Shown one piece after another: positions 18,830-30,366 of a stretch of DNA of 64,000 nucleotides. A program made the position numbers and the translations under genes. The first letter of the stretch is position 1. Every line of letters starts with the position of its first letter. The notes under the pieces are model-generated. The model was given only the letters and a program-made list of their open reading frames with translations. It searched no databases and was not told the origin of the DNA. The stretch is from Rhipicephalus microplus (Eukaryota; Arthropoda; Arachnida; Ixodida; Ixodidae). The stretch spans positions 101,519,239-101,583,238 of the forward strand of contig NC_134705.1 in NCBI RefSeq assembly GCF_043290135.1, written 5' to 3'.

Positions 18830-21530
18830 TCTGTCCTTCAGATTGGGTGATAAATCACACCACCTAGCCATAAACCTAAGAACTATAACTGTGCGCACAA
18901 GGATTGAATTTCACTCACGCCTTGATTGTAGCCACTAATCAGCTAGCCTCCTCTTGGTTATTTCTACCAGTTCAAAGTCTATTTTGCCTTCACTGTCCCT
19001 AATTCCCAATGCTTTGAAAAATTGAGTGCCATTATATTCGACAATAGCGTGGAGCCCTTTACGTAACAATATCAAATGTTCAGCCGTCTCCTCCTCCTCT
19101 CCACACGCACTACATACCGTATCTGTGCCTTCGTATTTTGCTAAGTACGTCTTGGTCCGCAATACTCCTGTTCTAGCCTCGAAGAGCAGAAAACTACCCC
19201 GAGAATCATGGTAGATCTTCTTCTCTGTACTTTCACGTTTAAAAGTTCGGTAGGTCTCCAGTGATAATTTCGTAAGCATTTCTATCTTCCACAAGCCCCT
19301 CTCTGTCTCCTGCACCTTCTTCTTAAACAATGTTTCCTTTTGGCTTGGTATTCTGCTGTTATCTAAATACTTTCTTGGCATATTTTGAGCTTCTCCATCT
19401 CCGTCTCCTTCGTTTAGTATCCACAATCTTCATGCACCAGTAACTGAAACTTTACTACCCCAACGCTCCTCTCCCATTTTTCTCAATCGCTGCTCAAATT
19501 CTATCTTGCTACTAGCTTCCCTGCACTTGAACGATGTCCATCCATGTCTCCCTGTAACCCCTGATTTGCGTAATTACCGTGTGTTTTCAAAGTAAGTCCA
19601 CCTATACCACGTTGTTTCATTTCCAATCTTGCATGAACTTCTAAATTTGTGCACAAGACCGCATAGCTGAACTTCAAACATGGAACCATGACACCTTTGC
19701 TAATCTCTCTCACAACGTCATACCTATTGTAGTTCCACGGTGCCCTAATTTTTATTGCAGCTGCATTCCTGGGGCCCTTAGTCATTGCGTATTTTTCGTG
19801 CTCCGTTAGATACACAACTCCTTTATTTATCCATACGCCCAAGTATTTGTATTTATCCACTTCTTCTAGCGTGACTTCCTGAATCTTATGCTTACTGTCT
19901 TTGTTATCGTTAAAAATTATGATTGCCGAATTCCCCCGTTGAACTTCAAATTTAAGCTACCTCTCTCATTACCATAGATATCAATCAATCCCTGCAGATC
20001 TTCCTTGTTGTCGGCTAATGATACTATATCACCTGCATGCATCAATGCTGGCAATGACTGTTCAATGTGTTTTCCTTGCTTAGCAGAAGAGAGGCGGAAT
20101 GCGAGTTGACTCCCCGCTATTTGGCTTCTAGTCCCTGGAGATACAGAAAAAATAACAAAGGTGGCAAGGGACATCCCTGTCGAAGCCCGCGTTGTATTTC
20201 TATAGGCTCAGATACCTGTTCTTCCCATTTGATACCTACCTCGTTAATTTATAGATACCCTTTAGAAGATTACTTATTGCACATTTCACATCTAGTGTGT
20301 CTAGTATTCCCCACAAGTCTTGAATCACGCTATCGTAAACTCCCTGGATATCTAGAAATGCCAGCCACAGGGGCCTGTGTTCTTTTTCCGCTATTTCAAT
20401 ACACTGCATTTGTGAAAACAGATTGTCCTCCAACCTCCTTCGTTTACGAAACCCATTTTGTAGGTCTCCCAGCACCTCCTCATTCAACGCCTATTTCTGT
20501 ACTACTTCATTTACTATCTGCATTGCCAGCCTGTAAAATACTGATGTCTCTGTTATAGGACGGTAGTTGATTACATCGGCTTTGTCCACCTTTTCTTTAT
20601 AGTTTATGCTCATCTTGCCTATAGTTTCCGCCAATGGGCAGCTTAACCCTTCATTATTGCTTTGCTCCCTGCTTCTATTAATGTTTGCTTAGAGTTTGGT
20701 TTTAGTTCCTTTATTAGCATAACTGGGGTGCCGTTAGGGCCTGTTGATGTGCTATTAGGAGCCCTTTTCTCTGCCCTTTCTCACTCTCGCTGTCCCAGTG
20801 GAGCTACTAAGGTAATTGGTCCATGCTCAAATCGTACGGTGCATGCAGCACTTTCTTGGTGTTTGAATTTTTCTGGCATCACTGTTTTTATATATTTCGT
20901 TGCCTAATCCCATTTTAGTCTTACCTCTTGAACTGTAGTTATAAGCCTTTGTTTCATGCTTGTCTTGTTGCTCAGAGAATTGGGATGGTGGCAAAACTTT
21001 GCTGCTGCCTTTCTATTCTTTTTGTTTACTTCCGCCATCTATTGCGCTCCCTTTCTTCTAATCTGTTCACTGATCAAATCAAACGCTTTCCTTCTGCAGC
21101 TCAAAATGTAATCCAATTTTTTATATTATCTTCCGGTTCACCCCTCTGTTTAACATACTTGTGTTCTTTGAATGCTTCCTCACGTCTTACTATGGCTACC
21201 TTAACTTCCTAATTTTACCAGCTATTGGGTTTGTGTCTGCTTTTCCTGGTTTATTTGACTCGTACTTTAGCAAGCTCTAACTCAAACAATCGAGTTATAA
21301 TTTTGTACGTCCACTCTGTTTTAGTAACCTTGTTGTATATTCTCTCAATCTCTTTATTGCTATTTCTATTTGCCTTTCTGTATACATATTACTGTCTGGT
21401 TGCTCGTAATGCCGTCTTTATAACTTCCTTTCTCTTTCAAAACTCCGATTGATACGTTTGTCATCACTACCTAAGCTTCTGGACCCATGTTCATCTATAT
21501 TCATCACCCTCAGCCCATCATAGATCATAT
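18830..21530 (-). pseudogene. minus-strand LINE: RT and C-terminal region
   Basis: Read right to left: a linker (W-M-A-E-V-N-K-K-N-R-K-A-A near 21030), RT entry (L-I-K-E-L near 20715, I-N-Y-R-P-I-T near 20560), LQNGFRKRRRLEDNL and RPLWLAFLDIQGVYDSV (20480-20320), a decayed catalytic block H-A-G-D-I-V (about 20050-20035, where Y-A-D-D is expected), YKYLGVWIN (19850-19825), and the C-terminal C-S-A-C-G-E-E-E-E-T-A-E-H-L motif (19105-19065). The last is the CCHC-type end common in arthropod non-LTR elements. The catalytic Asp pair is lost and frames change several times. Clade not decided. Confidence 0.75.
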
Positions 21531-21749
21531 GTACATTATTGCGTATTCTGTTACCAGCAGCAGCCTTCCCACCTCCCATGTTGGGTAATCTATTGTCGAA
21601 CGCAGCTTTCCCGACTCCCGTAGTCTACTCGCGTAGCGCCTCCAAGTGGCAGTGGCAAGCCGAGGAGTAGCGCGCTCGACGGCCTGAAGACAGCATTCGC
21701 TTGGGCACTGAAAAAAGAGAGGAGGCATTGGCCGAGCACGCACGCATCT

Positions 21750-22200
21750 GCTTCTCCTGAAACCTTACACATAGATATCCCACGGGTAACTTTAGAAGAG
21801 CGCCTAGAGAGGAAACGTGACAGAACTCTCATTCGCCGTATCAATGGTGCGGTCCGGGCACAAAACAGGTGTAGGAGGCCGAGTTTCGGCAGGAACTGCG
21901 ACAATTGATCCGCTACCTTCCAAGCCGTGCTAATGGTGAACGGCAGTACAAGCACCTGTGGCGGGCAGAGTCTGTAAACCACGCCGCCAGGTTAACTCAC
22001 GATGTCAAGCGCTTGCAAGAATGCCGCACCGAACAAGCGTCATCGCAGGAACGACAGAATCAACGTGACGACTACAGAAGCGCGTTCGCCGCTGCGGACG
22101 CCCTGTTTCGCCGGGAGTTTCTCTAGCGGCACTCTCGCTTCGGCTGTGACGTCTGTTACCACCTGTGGTTCGAAAACAACCAGTGTGATCAACGCAGTGT
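21750..22200 (+). pseudogene. Helitron-like protein fragment
   Basis: The frame 21905-22126 and its continuation after one stop read an Arg-rich stretch, then R-D-D-Y-R-S-A-F-A-A-A-D-A-L-F-R-R-E-F, a stop, and G-C-D-V-C-Y-H-L-W-F-E-N-N. This resembles the N-terminal region, with a C-x2-C-x-x-L-W-F block, that I associate with Helitron Rep/helicase polyproteins of ticks and spiders. No Rep or helicase motif is present in the fragment, so the identification is moderate. Confidence 0.45.
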
Positions 22201-22204
22201 GAAA

Positions 22205-23400
22205 CTCATTAGCATTCTCATTACACTAATCCATGACCATGATCATGCCAGACACAATGTCCGGGTGTGTGAAATGAACATTTTGGTAAACCCAAGCCAA
22301 AGCTTTGTTGTCCATAATTGTGAAAGGATTTAGTACCGCGCTGGGTTGAAGCCCAGTGAAAGGTTGCTCCCAAACGTTTCACCTTTCGCTGGTTAATCAT
22401 TTGTACGGAGTGCTTGAGTGATCATTTTTAGAGATGGGGTGGGGGGAGAGAGATATCAATAAAACTAGGATGACACTAAAACAAAGAAGAATTTAGCGGG
22501 CTAGTTGGTACTGGAATACGCATGCACTAATTGTTTGTACACGTGTTTTTTTAAATACTGACCAAGGCATTGTTGTCCAAGTTGACAAAATATCGCTGCT
22601 ATGAGCAATACTCATCCCCAATTAAAAGGCGAATGATTGTAGTCACCTCAGCACATTCATTTTCAAATTTTGCAAAAGACACTACTTGATATCCAACTAA
22701 TGCTTCTTGAGGTTCACGATAAGAGGGCTGTGTAGCTATCGAATATTACGTCAATTACAGCTTACTTAGAAAACAACATATAAAGTTCTGATTATTAAAG
22801 AGTTATAAATACAACCTTCTCAATTATATCCTTTACTGCTCTTTGTTACCAGTGAGACGTTGACTTCCCCGTGCACCATTAGGCCGGGCATATGTCTGAG
22901 TTAATATATAAAATAAAACATTGAAGCGTGATAACTACTGCGCAGGTGTAAAACATATTGGATAATATAAGCCTTTCCAACGAAAAAATAGAAAGAAACA
23001 CCGCAGCAACAAACGTATTTGCCAAACGTCAAAATACTGTTTGACCCACGAGAGGAATGTCACAACTTTAATTTCTTTTTTATATGCCAGTAACATAACG
23101 GCTGGGGGCGTTGATTCTAGATTTTACATCACTTCATCATGTAGCATGCCGTTTCACTTCAATAAATAATAATATTCGAGAAGTGGCGACAAAGAGCCAC
23201 GGCTACCTGTATTGAAAAGGCCTCCCAACTAAGGGCTGAAGTGTAAAGAGCCTGGTCCAAAAAAAGTTCACTTCATTTATTTTTTATATGCCCTTGTTTC
23301 CAGCTTCAAGCAATGACGCGGTATTATTGCAGTGTACGAAATATGTATGTACACTTTTATTTCAAGAACTTTAAATATGTGTATCCTTGGTACAACGCAC
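22205..23400. other. intergenic, nothing recognised
   Basis: AT-rich, no coding motif. It could contain 5' regulatory sequence of Kunitz gene C. Confidence 0.4.
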
Positions 23401-23409
23401 CCTCACAGG

Positions 23410-23417
23410 TATAAAAG
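23410..23417 (+). promoter_or_regulatory. candidate TATA box of Kunitz gene C
   Basis: TATAAAAG with CACTC-type initiator-like sequence about 32 bp downstream. The first ATG after it is at 23487 and is in frame with the Kunitz exon without an intron, so transcription from here could give a protein even without splicing. Confidence 0.4.
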
Positions 23418-23616
23418 AAAGAAAGCCGAGTGTGTTGCGGCACTCCTTTGAGATCACTGTAGACGCCTAAAGCGGTCTGCTTGATAATGTATAAGCACAA
23501 TCCTGTCATTCAGAGCAGGTTATCACATTTATTGTTTTTTTATTCATATCTGATGGACAGTCAAACGTTATTTTTTACGGATCAATTTAAGATTGTGCTC
23601 ACTCTCCTTTCTTCAG

Positions 23617-23808
23617 TGAAATACGACCCAGACAGGGATCCTTGTCTCAAACCTCCTAGCAATATATGGTGTCCCACGTGGCCGACGTACGTCGAAATGT
23701 GGACGTTCGACAAGAAAACAGAAAAATGTATCCCTTTTCTTTATCACCAATGTGCCATAGATCGAAATGTGTTTCCAACATGTCAACTGTGCATGAAAGA
23801 ATGTCAAC
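23617..23808 (+). CDS. Kunitz gene C, divergent Kunitz-domain exon
   Basis: A pyrimidine-rich acceptor (CTCCTTTCTTCAG) and donor GTAAGT bound a 192-nt exon, phase 1 at both ends like genes A and B. The six Kunitz cysteines can be placed: D-P-C, then 8 residues to I-W-C, 18 residues to E-K-C (BPTI has 15), 7 to H-Q-C, 12 to Q-L-C, 3 to K-E-C. An additional cysteine (P-T-C) lies just before the fifth. The residue after the second cysteine (P1) is Pro, unusual for a protease inhibitor. The open frame runs from ATG 23487 through the exon to a stop at 23883, so an unspliced product of about 132 residues is also possible; its N-terminus is only weakly signal-like. No downstream exon found. Confidence 0.65.
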
Positions 23809-23885
23809 GTAAGTTTAAAGTCGAAGACTATTCTTTTTTCTGGGAGATAAAAACTACAAGTGTCATTACGAAACCAGAAGCATGA

Positions 23886-24780
23886 ATTACTGCATCACTG
23901 TGCATGATGATGCTGGAAATGCATGCATGTTTCGGACTTCTCAGAAGACAACCGCTCCGACAAAAAGAAAAGGCCTGTTGCACGTGACAGAACAGATTAT
24001 TTATGGGCGGCACAATAAGCCTGACTTAGGAGACCACAACAATCGGAACGTTGCCCCTGCGTCATTGTATTCTTTGTTCTTTCGTTTATTTTCTATTTCA
24101 ATGAAAAAAACAGTCATGTTAACGTGGTAGCACTGAATAGGTCGTATTGTACAAAGGGCGATGCCTCGGCAATGGCATCATTATTCGTGAGCCGCAAATA
24201 ATGGCTGAGCGTATATACTAGATAAAAAAATATTTGGGTTAAGCGACAATGAAACCTTGGCTGTCTTCGTAGCATGCAGCTGTTTTACACAGTGTGGCAG
24301 TAATACTTCTAACAGATTTGAAAACAAAATCATATGAATATATGAATGGCACATTATGCAAGGAATTGCCTTTAGGAGACAGTAAAGAGCAAAACAGTTT
24401 TTCGCAATACCGCAGAGCCCACTCTTACAATAACGCGATGCCTGGTAATCGTGAAAACACGCGAAAAGTAAATACAGTTGGAGACGAAACCATGATATTT
24501 CCCGCATGACGCCATAGCAAACAGCAGGACGCCATAGATTCTGAAGGTGTCTACTAAGCCCTACGTAATTCAAATCAGTGAAAACAAAATACATTGTCAT
24601 CTGTGGGTGGCATAGACCTGTCACACCAAGTTTCAAAGAATTTATGACAGCCAATCTTGCGACATTACCAAAAAACGCATGCTCAAATTTTTGTCTTCAC
24701 GCAGGGAGACTTTTGCACGTAATTTCAAAATAAAACCAGTACATTAGTTTCCTCTAATATTAATAATGGAAAAAATAGAT
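23886..24780. other. downstream flank of gene C, nothing recognised
   Basis: A 157-codon minus frame (24654-24181) shows no family feature and is treated as chance. Confidence 0.4.
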
Positions 24781-26290
24781 GATCTCACGTACAGAGGTAA
24801 TCGATGATATGCGCAGCACAAATGGGAAATGTTGATATGTCGCTTTCATATCAGCACAACGTCACGAAGTGGAGGCACATGATGCCCTACACGACTTCCG
24901 TGCCATAATTATCATGTTTGGATGTGCCGTTTACCTTCGTAATGTATTTACTTCACGTGATACCAAATTTAGTATATGTGGAGCTAGCGAAACAGCCGTG
25001 AGGACGCGATGAGCGTGGTATGTTTTCATGTTCTTACATGACATGCGTGTCAGGATTATCAAGTTTCCAGTATTCATATATTTCGTCACCATTTACCACA
25101 GGTAACACCAAATTTGCTTTATGTGAAGCTAGCAAAACGGCCGCGAGCGCATCGTCAAGGGCTCAATATACTCCAATGCGCGTTGACACGCACGCCCGCT
25201 GGGCACAGCGACGCTACGTTAGCAAAACGCGATCACTGTATAGTCTGACGCCAGTCACGACCAGCGTCCGTCGATGCAGCCCGACGGCAACCAGCACGAA
25301 TTGACACATGCTGCATTTTGCGCCGATGCGTTACCCAGACAACACTGCGCCTCCCTCTTTTCGTGACGGAGGGACGCCGGACACGCTGAAACGTGCATGC
25401 GTCAAAGCGACGCAGCGCGTGTCTGCGAGTAAATGGCACGGCCGGTGCGTGGCGTGGCAACGCCGGCGTGACACGACAATATGAACGCCGGCAAGCTCGC
25501 ACATCACGTCACGTCGAAATGTATTGGCGTCTTTACTGTGGCATGTAGTCATGTTCTCGCATGACACGCATCTCATGATTACCATGTTTGCACTAGTCAC
25601 ATACCATCATCATCCATTGGCGTCACGTAATACCAAATTTGGCATATGTGAAGCTGCCGAAACAGCCACGAGCACACCATTAGTGTGGCATGTAGTCATG
25701 CGCTTACATGACACGCATGTCATGATTATCATGTTTGAATGTGTCATTTACCTATGTCGTTCGTTCGCGTCGCGTAATATCGAATTTCTATATCTGAAAC
25801 TAGCGAAACGGCAGTGAGAGCACCATGAGCGTAGCATGTAGTTATGTTGTTACATGACATGCATCTCATGATTATCATGTTTGTAGCGGTCACATACTTT
25901 TGTCTTCCATTCATGTACCGTAATGCCTAATCTGGTATATGTGAAATTAGCGCAACATCCGCGAGCACATCATGAGAGTGGCATGTAGAAAGTCATGTTG
26001 TTACATGGCACGCATGTCGAGATTTTTATGTTAGGGTCTGTCGCTTGTATTCGACATGCAAACATGCCATACCACACCACCTTTGCAACATGCCATGTGA
26101 ACAAAATCACCACAAAAGCTCGAGGACCATGAAATGTAAATCATGACATTCATAATCTAAGTGTCAAGATTTTGATGTTATGACTAATGAAATGTGTTCT
26201 TCATATAGTCATGTTATTGTATATCAAGTTTGGTACTGATACCATTATCAAAACGGCCAGGAGCCCTAAAAGTCGTAGGCAGTGAGATAG
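24780..26290 (+). repeat. ~150-bp tandem repeat element, copy 1
   Basis: Diverged tandem units with recurring blocks GATTATCATGTTT, CACGTAATACCAAATTTGG, GTGAAGCTAGCGAAAC and GCATGTAGTCATG. Unit spacing near 25577, 25729 and 25878 is about 150 bp. Unique-looking ends frame the array (CTCACGTACAG at the left, GTCGTAGGCAG at the right). An inverted copy lies at 55596-57385. Similar satellite-like tandem families are described in cattle ticks. Confidence 0.8.
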
Positions 26291-26404
26291 AGAGATATAT
26301 ACGCTCAACGTCACTGAAATTCGCTAAGAAAAGCTTCCCTTTATTAATGACAGTGAAAAATGTCTGTATCAGAGTGCTCAGTGTGTAGTTCGTCAATATT
26401 AACG

Positions 26405-27085
26405 AAGTCAGTCTTTTCTTCAGGGTCCGCTTAGTGCACGCTCATCGAAACTTTGACATAGCTGAATCACGGCCGTTACGGTCTGTGGGTCTTTAGCCAC
26501 AAGCATGTGAAAAGCGTCGTCATCAACTCCTTTCAATATATTCTTTATTCTGTCAGCCACCGTCATCCTCGCATCAACTCGCCTACAGAGGCTGATCACA
26601 TCCTCAATGTAGCTCGTGAAGCCCTCATCGTTTCGCTGAAATCGTCCCAGCAGGCCCAGTTCAGTGCGAAACTTGCGCATGGCTGGACGACCGAAAAACG
26701 AGGTCACGGCCTCTTTGAAAACCGACCAGGTGAGGATGTCGGCTTGGTGGTTGGTGAACCATAGGTTGTCCAAATCCGTCATTTAGAAGATGACGTGAGT
26801 CAGCTTCGCAGGGTCATCCCACTTGTTAATAGCGCTGGCACGCTCGATCTCTGCCAGCCAGTCCTCAACATCAAGATCTTCCGTGCCGTTGTATACTACT
26901 GGGTCACGCAGAAGAAGTACACAAGGGCACATAACAGGCGGCAGGGTGGAAGAGGCTTGTGGGTGATACACGCGCTTGGTCATCGCGGACTCAGATGATA
27001 GCGTACGCCTGCAGAGCTCCAGCACATTACCCAGCACGTTTCCACCAAATGCACCAATGCAAAAAACGAGGTTACGTAAAAACAC
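26405..27085 (-). pseudogene. Ty3/gypsy gag fragment
   Basis: Two minus frames split by a single in-frame TAA (26781-26783) read a retrotransposon gag: D-V-E-D-W-L-A-E-I-E-R-A-S, K-L-T-H-V-I-F, then W-F-T-N-H, F-K-E-A-V-T-S-F-F-G-R-P, F-T-S-Y-I-E-D-V-I-S-L-C. No zinc knuckle, LTR or pol accompanies it. Related in style to the gag at 35409-34065 but clearly a different family. Confidence 0.7.
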
Positions 27086-27216
27086 AGGTTATTATTCGAG
27101 AAGCGTTAGCCGCAACAAGCTGGTACAGGCAGGAACCCGGCAAGCATTAGCCACAAACAGATGTCAACGACTTCTTTCACGCTGGCACAGAGCTGGCGCC
27201 ACTATGCCCCGGTACA

Positions 27217-27419
<203 letters not shown>

Positions 27420-27424
27420 TGGGA

Positions 27425-29092
27425 AAGATTTATGGGTGGAAAAGTGGGTGAAAAGCGTTATTCGAAGGTTGCAGGTTCCGATCCTGCCCGCGGCAAGTTA
27501 TCTTTTCACCCACATTTATATTTTTTCTCATTTACATTACAATTGGCCTAATAACTTCCCCTATTCTTCCTTGGCTATATTGTCTGTTAGATCTCATTAA
27601 TATTGTGTAAAACACGGAAATTGAGCCCTTAAGTATACAAGTGTTCCCTAATTCATTAACGAGGGCCTCGTACTGGTGGACTTGGTGCCTCTAGGTTGTA
27701 TAAGAGGTACCATTGCTCAGCTGAAAGTTAGTAATAAGTTCACGTGCTACGTGACGTCAACAGGCTTATAAAGAGTGTGCCACACTCGCCGCCATGGCTA
27801 CAAGTGGCGCTGACTGACACTGCCACGTTTAAATTGACATAGATACCCAATAAACTGGCTGGGGGGATTGCTGTCGTGGTAGCTCAAGTGGCAGAGCATC
27901 GAACGCGTTATTCGAAGGTCGCAGGTTTGGATCCTGCCCATGGCAAGTTCTCTTTTCACCCACTTTTCTTTCTTCTCAAATAAATTACAATTGGCCTAAT
28001 AATTCCCCTATGACTTCCTTGGCATTATTGTCTGTTAGATCTCATTATTATTGTGTAAAACACGAAAAACGAGCCCTTAAGTATACACTTGTTTCCCTTA
28101 TTCATTCATGAGGGTCTCGTACTGGCAGACTTGGTGCCTTAAGTTTGTATACGAGGGACTAATTCTCAGCTGCCAGTTAGTAATAAGTTCACGTGCTACG
28201 TGACACCAAACAGGCTAATAAAGAGTGTGCCACACTCGCCGCCATGGCTACAAGTGGCGCTGACTGACACTGCCACGTTTAAATTGACATAGATACCCAA
28301 TAAACTGGCTGGGGGGATTGCTGTCGTGGTAGCTCAAGTGGCAGAGCATCGAACGCGTTATTCGAAGGTCGCAGGTTTGGATCCTGCCCATGGCAAGTTC
28401 TCTTTTCACCCACTTTTCTTTCTTCTCAAATAAATTACAATTGGCCTAATAATTCCCCTATGACTTCCTTGGCATTATTGTCTGTTAGATCTCATTAATA
28501 TTGTGTAAAACACGAAAAACGAGCCCTTAAGTATGCACTTGTTTCCCTTATTCATTCATGAGGGTCTCGTACTGGCAGACTTGGTGCCTTAAGTTTGTAT
28601 ACGAGGGACTAATTCTCAGCTGCCAGTTAGTAATAAGTTCACGTGCTACGTGACACCAAACAGGCTAATAAAGAGTGTGCCACAATCGCCACCATGGCTA
28701 CTAGTGGCGCTGACTGACACTCCCACGTTTATACTGACATAGATACCCAATAAAGTGGCTGGGGGGATAACTGTCGTGGTAGCTCAAGTGGTAGAGCATC
28801 GAACGCGTTATTCGAAGGTTGCAGGTTCGGATCCTGCCCATGGCAAGTTATCTTTTCACCCACTTTTCTTTCTTCTCACATACATTACAGTTGGAATTAT
28901 CACTTCCCCTATACCTTCCTTGGCAATATTGTCTGTTAGATCTCGTTATTATTGTGTAAAACACAAAAAACGAGCCCTTAACTATACACTGGTTTGCCTT
29001 ATTTATTACCGAGGGTCTCGTACTGGCAGACTTGGTGCCGTTAGGTTGTATACGAGAGACTATTGCTCAGCTGCCAGTTAGTAATTAGTTCA
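27425..29092 (+). repeat. tandem array of ~3.6 tRNA-like 450-bp units
   Basis: The phase marker GAACGCGTTATTCGAAGG recurs at 27901, 28351 and 28801, exactly 450 bp apart, with a partial unit before. Each full unit holds a 74-nt tRNA-like segment (27872-27945, 28322-28395, 28772-28845) with A box TAGCTCAAGTGG, B box GGTTYGGATCC and a drawable acceptor stem (TGTCGTG with CATGGCA). The first two full units are nearly identical, so amplification is recent. The anticodon loop is not canonical, so these are SINE-type promoters, not tRNA genes. Confidence 0.9.
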
Positions 29093-29814
29093 CTCACTCA
29101 AAGTCCAGCGTTGTTGTCGTTCCGCTGCCCCCGAAGTTTATCTTCCAGGAAACCTCGCGTCTTCAATTGGCCGCTCTCCAGGCTCCAAACTTCTTCGACG
29201 GAAACACGTCGGCTTCATACACGCAGCTGTTGCCATGCGTCTTGCCTGTAACTCGAGTCTTCACCCCTCAGGTGGATATCCTCTTCTCCTCCTTCGCCAC
29301 AAAAGACAAAAGGCTTCGTCCACAAGGCGGAACACCCTACGCACTCTGGCGCATACTTTCTTCTTCTTTTGCTTTGTCACAAAAGGCAAAACCTTCACCG
29401 ACAGACGCGGCGAAATAACCCCACGCACGCTGGCGCTAACTTCCTTCTTCTCCTGATCTCCCACCTCGGCTGCTCGATTAAATACCTTCCGCGCGAGATT
29501 CCAGAAAGTTCTCATCGTATCGTCGGCGCGATACGCAGCGAAGGCTGGGGAAAGGGCGAGATGGTACGAGGGCCATCCGCGAAAGATGACGCAACCCTGC
29601 ATCACCACGCCCCTTTCTATGAAGAACTCTCTAGGACTTGCTCGGCCGCCGATTTGAGGAGGTTCGTTGGCGAACCTACGCTTCCGAGGGAGAAGGACGC
29701 GCGCCCAGGGAGTCTTTGGATGCTTGTTTTTTTTTATCGTTGACCTCTCAGAGCTTCGTCGCGAGAATTTGGCGGCGCGCCCTTTTTTGAGCGCTCGGTT
29801 TGAGACACTGCCCC
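29090..29814 (-). repeat. truncated 3' LTR of the outer LTR element
   Basis: Matches 38876-39624 almost end to end. On the minus strand it starts TGTCTCAAACC at 29814, right after a purine tract GTGGGGGGCAG (29815-29825), as a 3' LTR should. The distal ~440 bp of the LTR are missing; at 29090 it joins a 450-bp repeat unit. Open frames inside it are not genes. Confidence 0.8.
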
Positions 29815-29842
29815 CCACAATAAGAATATTATCTCATAATAT

Positions 29843-30250
29843 CGTCGAAGGGTCGTGACGTGGCCGAAGACAGGAGACTTCGCGTTGGGATTTAACTGTT
29901 TATTTGAGCGAACCTGTGCCCGGTAAAAGGAAAGTCCAATTACAGCAGCAGTCTCGCACAGATAGCAGTCTCGGACTGATAGCGGCGAACGGAGCGTCGG
30001 CCTTCGATCAGCAACTGACAAGCGGCGAAGCGCGTCGGTATTTATACTCTTGCCGTCGAACGTTCTAGCGTTATCGCTGGCAGTGGCGTAGGTTCCAGAA
30101 CAATCTGTACCATTCGCACAGTGAGCGTGATCATATCAAAATGATCTACTACAGTCCGGAACCTTCTCGCAAACTGCAGGCGCGGTTTGCGCTGAGAATC
30201 GTGTGGTGTTTTGGGACGATAACAAAAACTCGGGAAAGGGAACGTGGCCT
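29843..30250 (-). repeat. 3' LTR of the inner gypsy element
   Basis: About 408 bp, aligned with 35404-35810. Its first bases after the polypurine tract are GGCCACG where the 5' LTR has TGCCACG. Confidence 0.8.
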
Positions 30251-30366
30251 TGCCCCCCTCTGAAAAAAGGCATCGTCCCAATTCTTTAACTAAAGATGAA
30301 GGTACAATAATAATGAAAGAAAGTACAATGAATACATTACGATACAAAAAACACTGTTTCAGTTTG

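Noticed and set aside
18521..18938. Long open frames of W-M-D-G or I-H-P-S repeats
   Set aside because: A four-base repeat without stop codons in any frame.
24181..24654. 157-codon minus-strand frame with many Cys
   Set aside because: No signal peptide, no family motif, no splice context; likely chance in AT-rich DNA.
27872..27945. tRNA gene
   Set aside because: Acceptor stem and boxes can be drawn, but the anticodon loop lacks the usual U33 and the segment recurs in every repeat unit; it is a SINE-type promoter.
27440..29092. CRISPR array
   Set aside because: Repeats are 450 bp, contiguous and without unique spacers, in a eukaryotic setting.
29261..29818. 185-codon minus-strand frame and similar frame at 39276-39611
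   Set aside because: Lies inside the LTR of the outer element and shifts frame between the two LTR copies.
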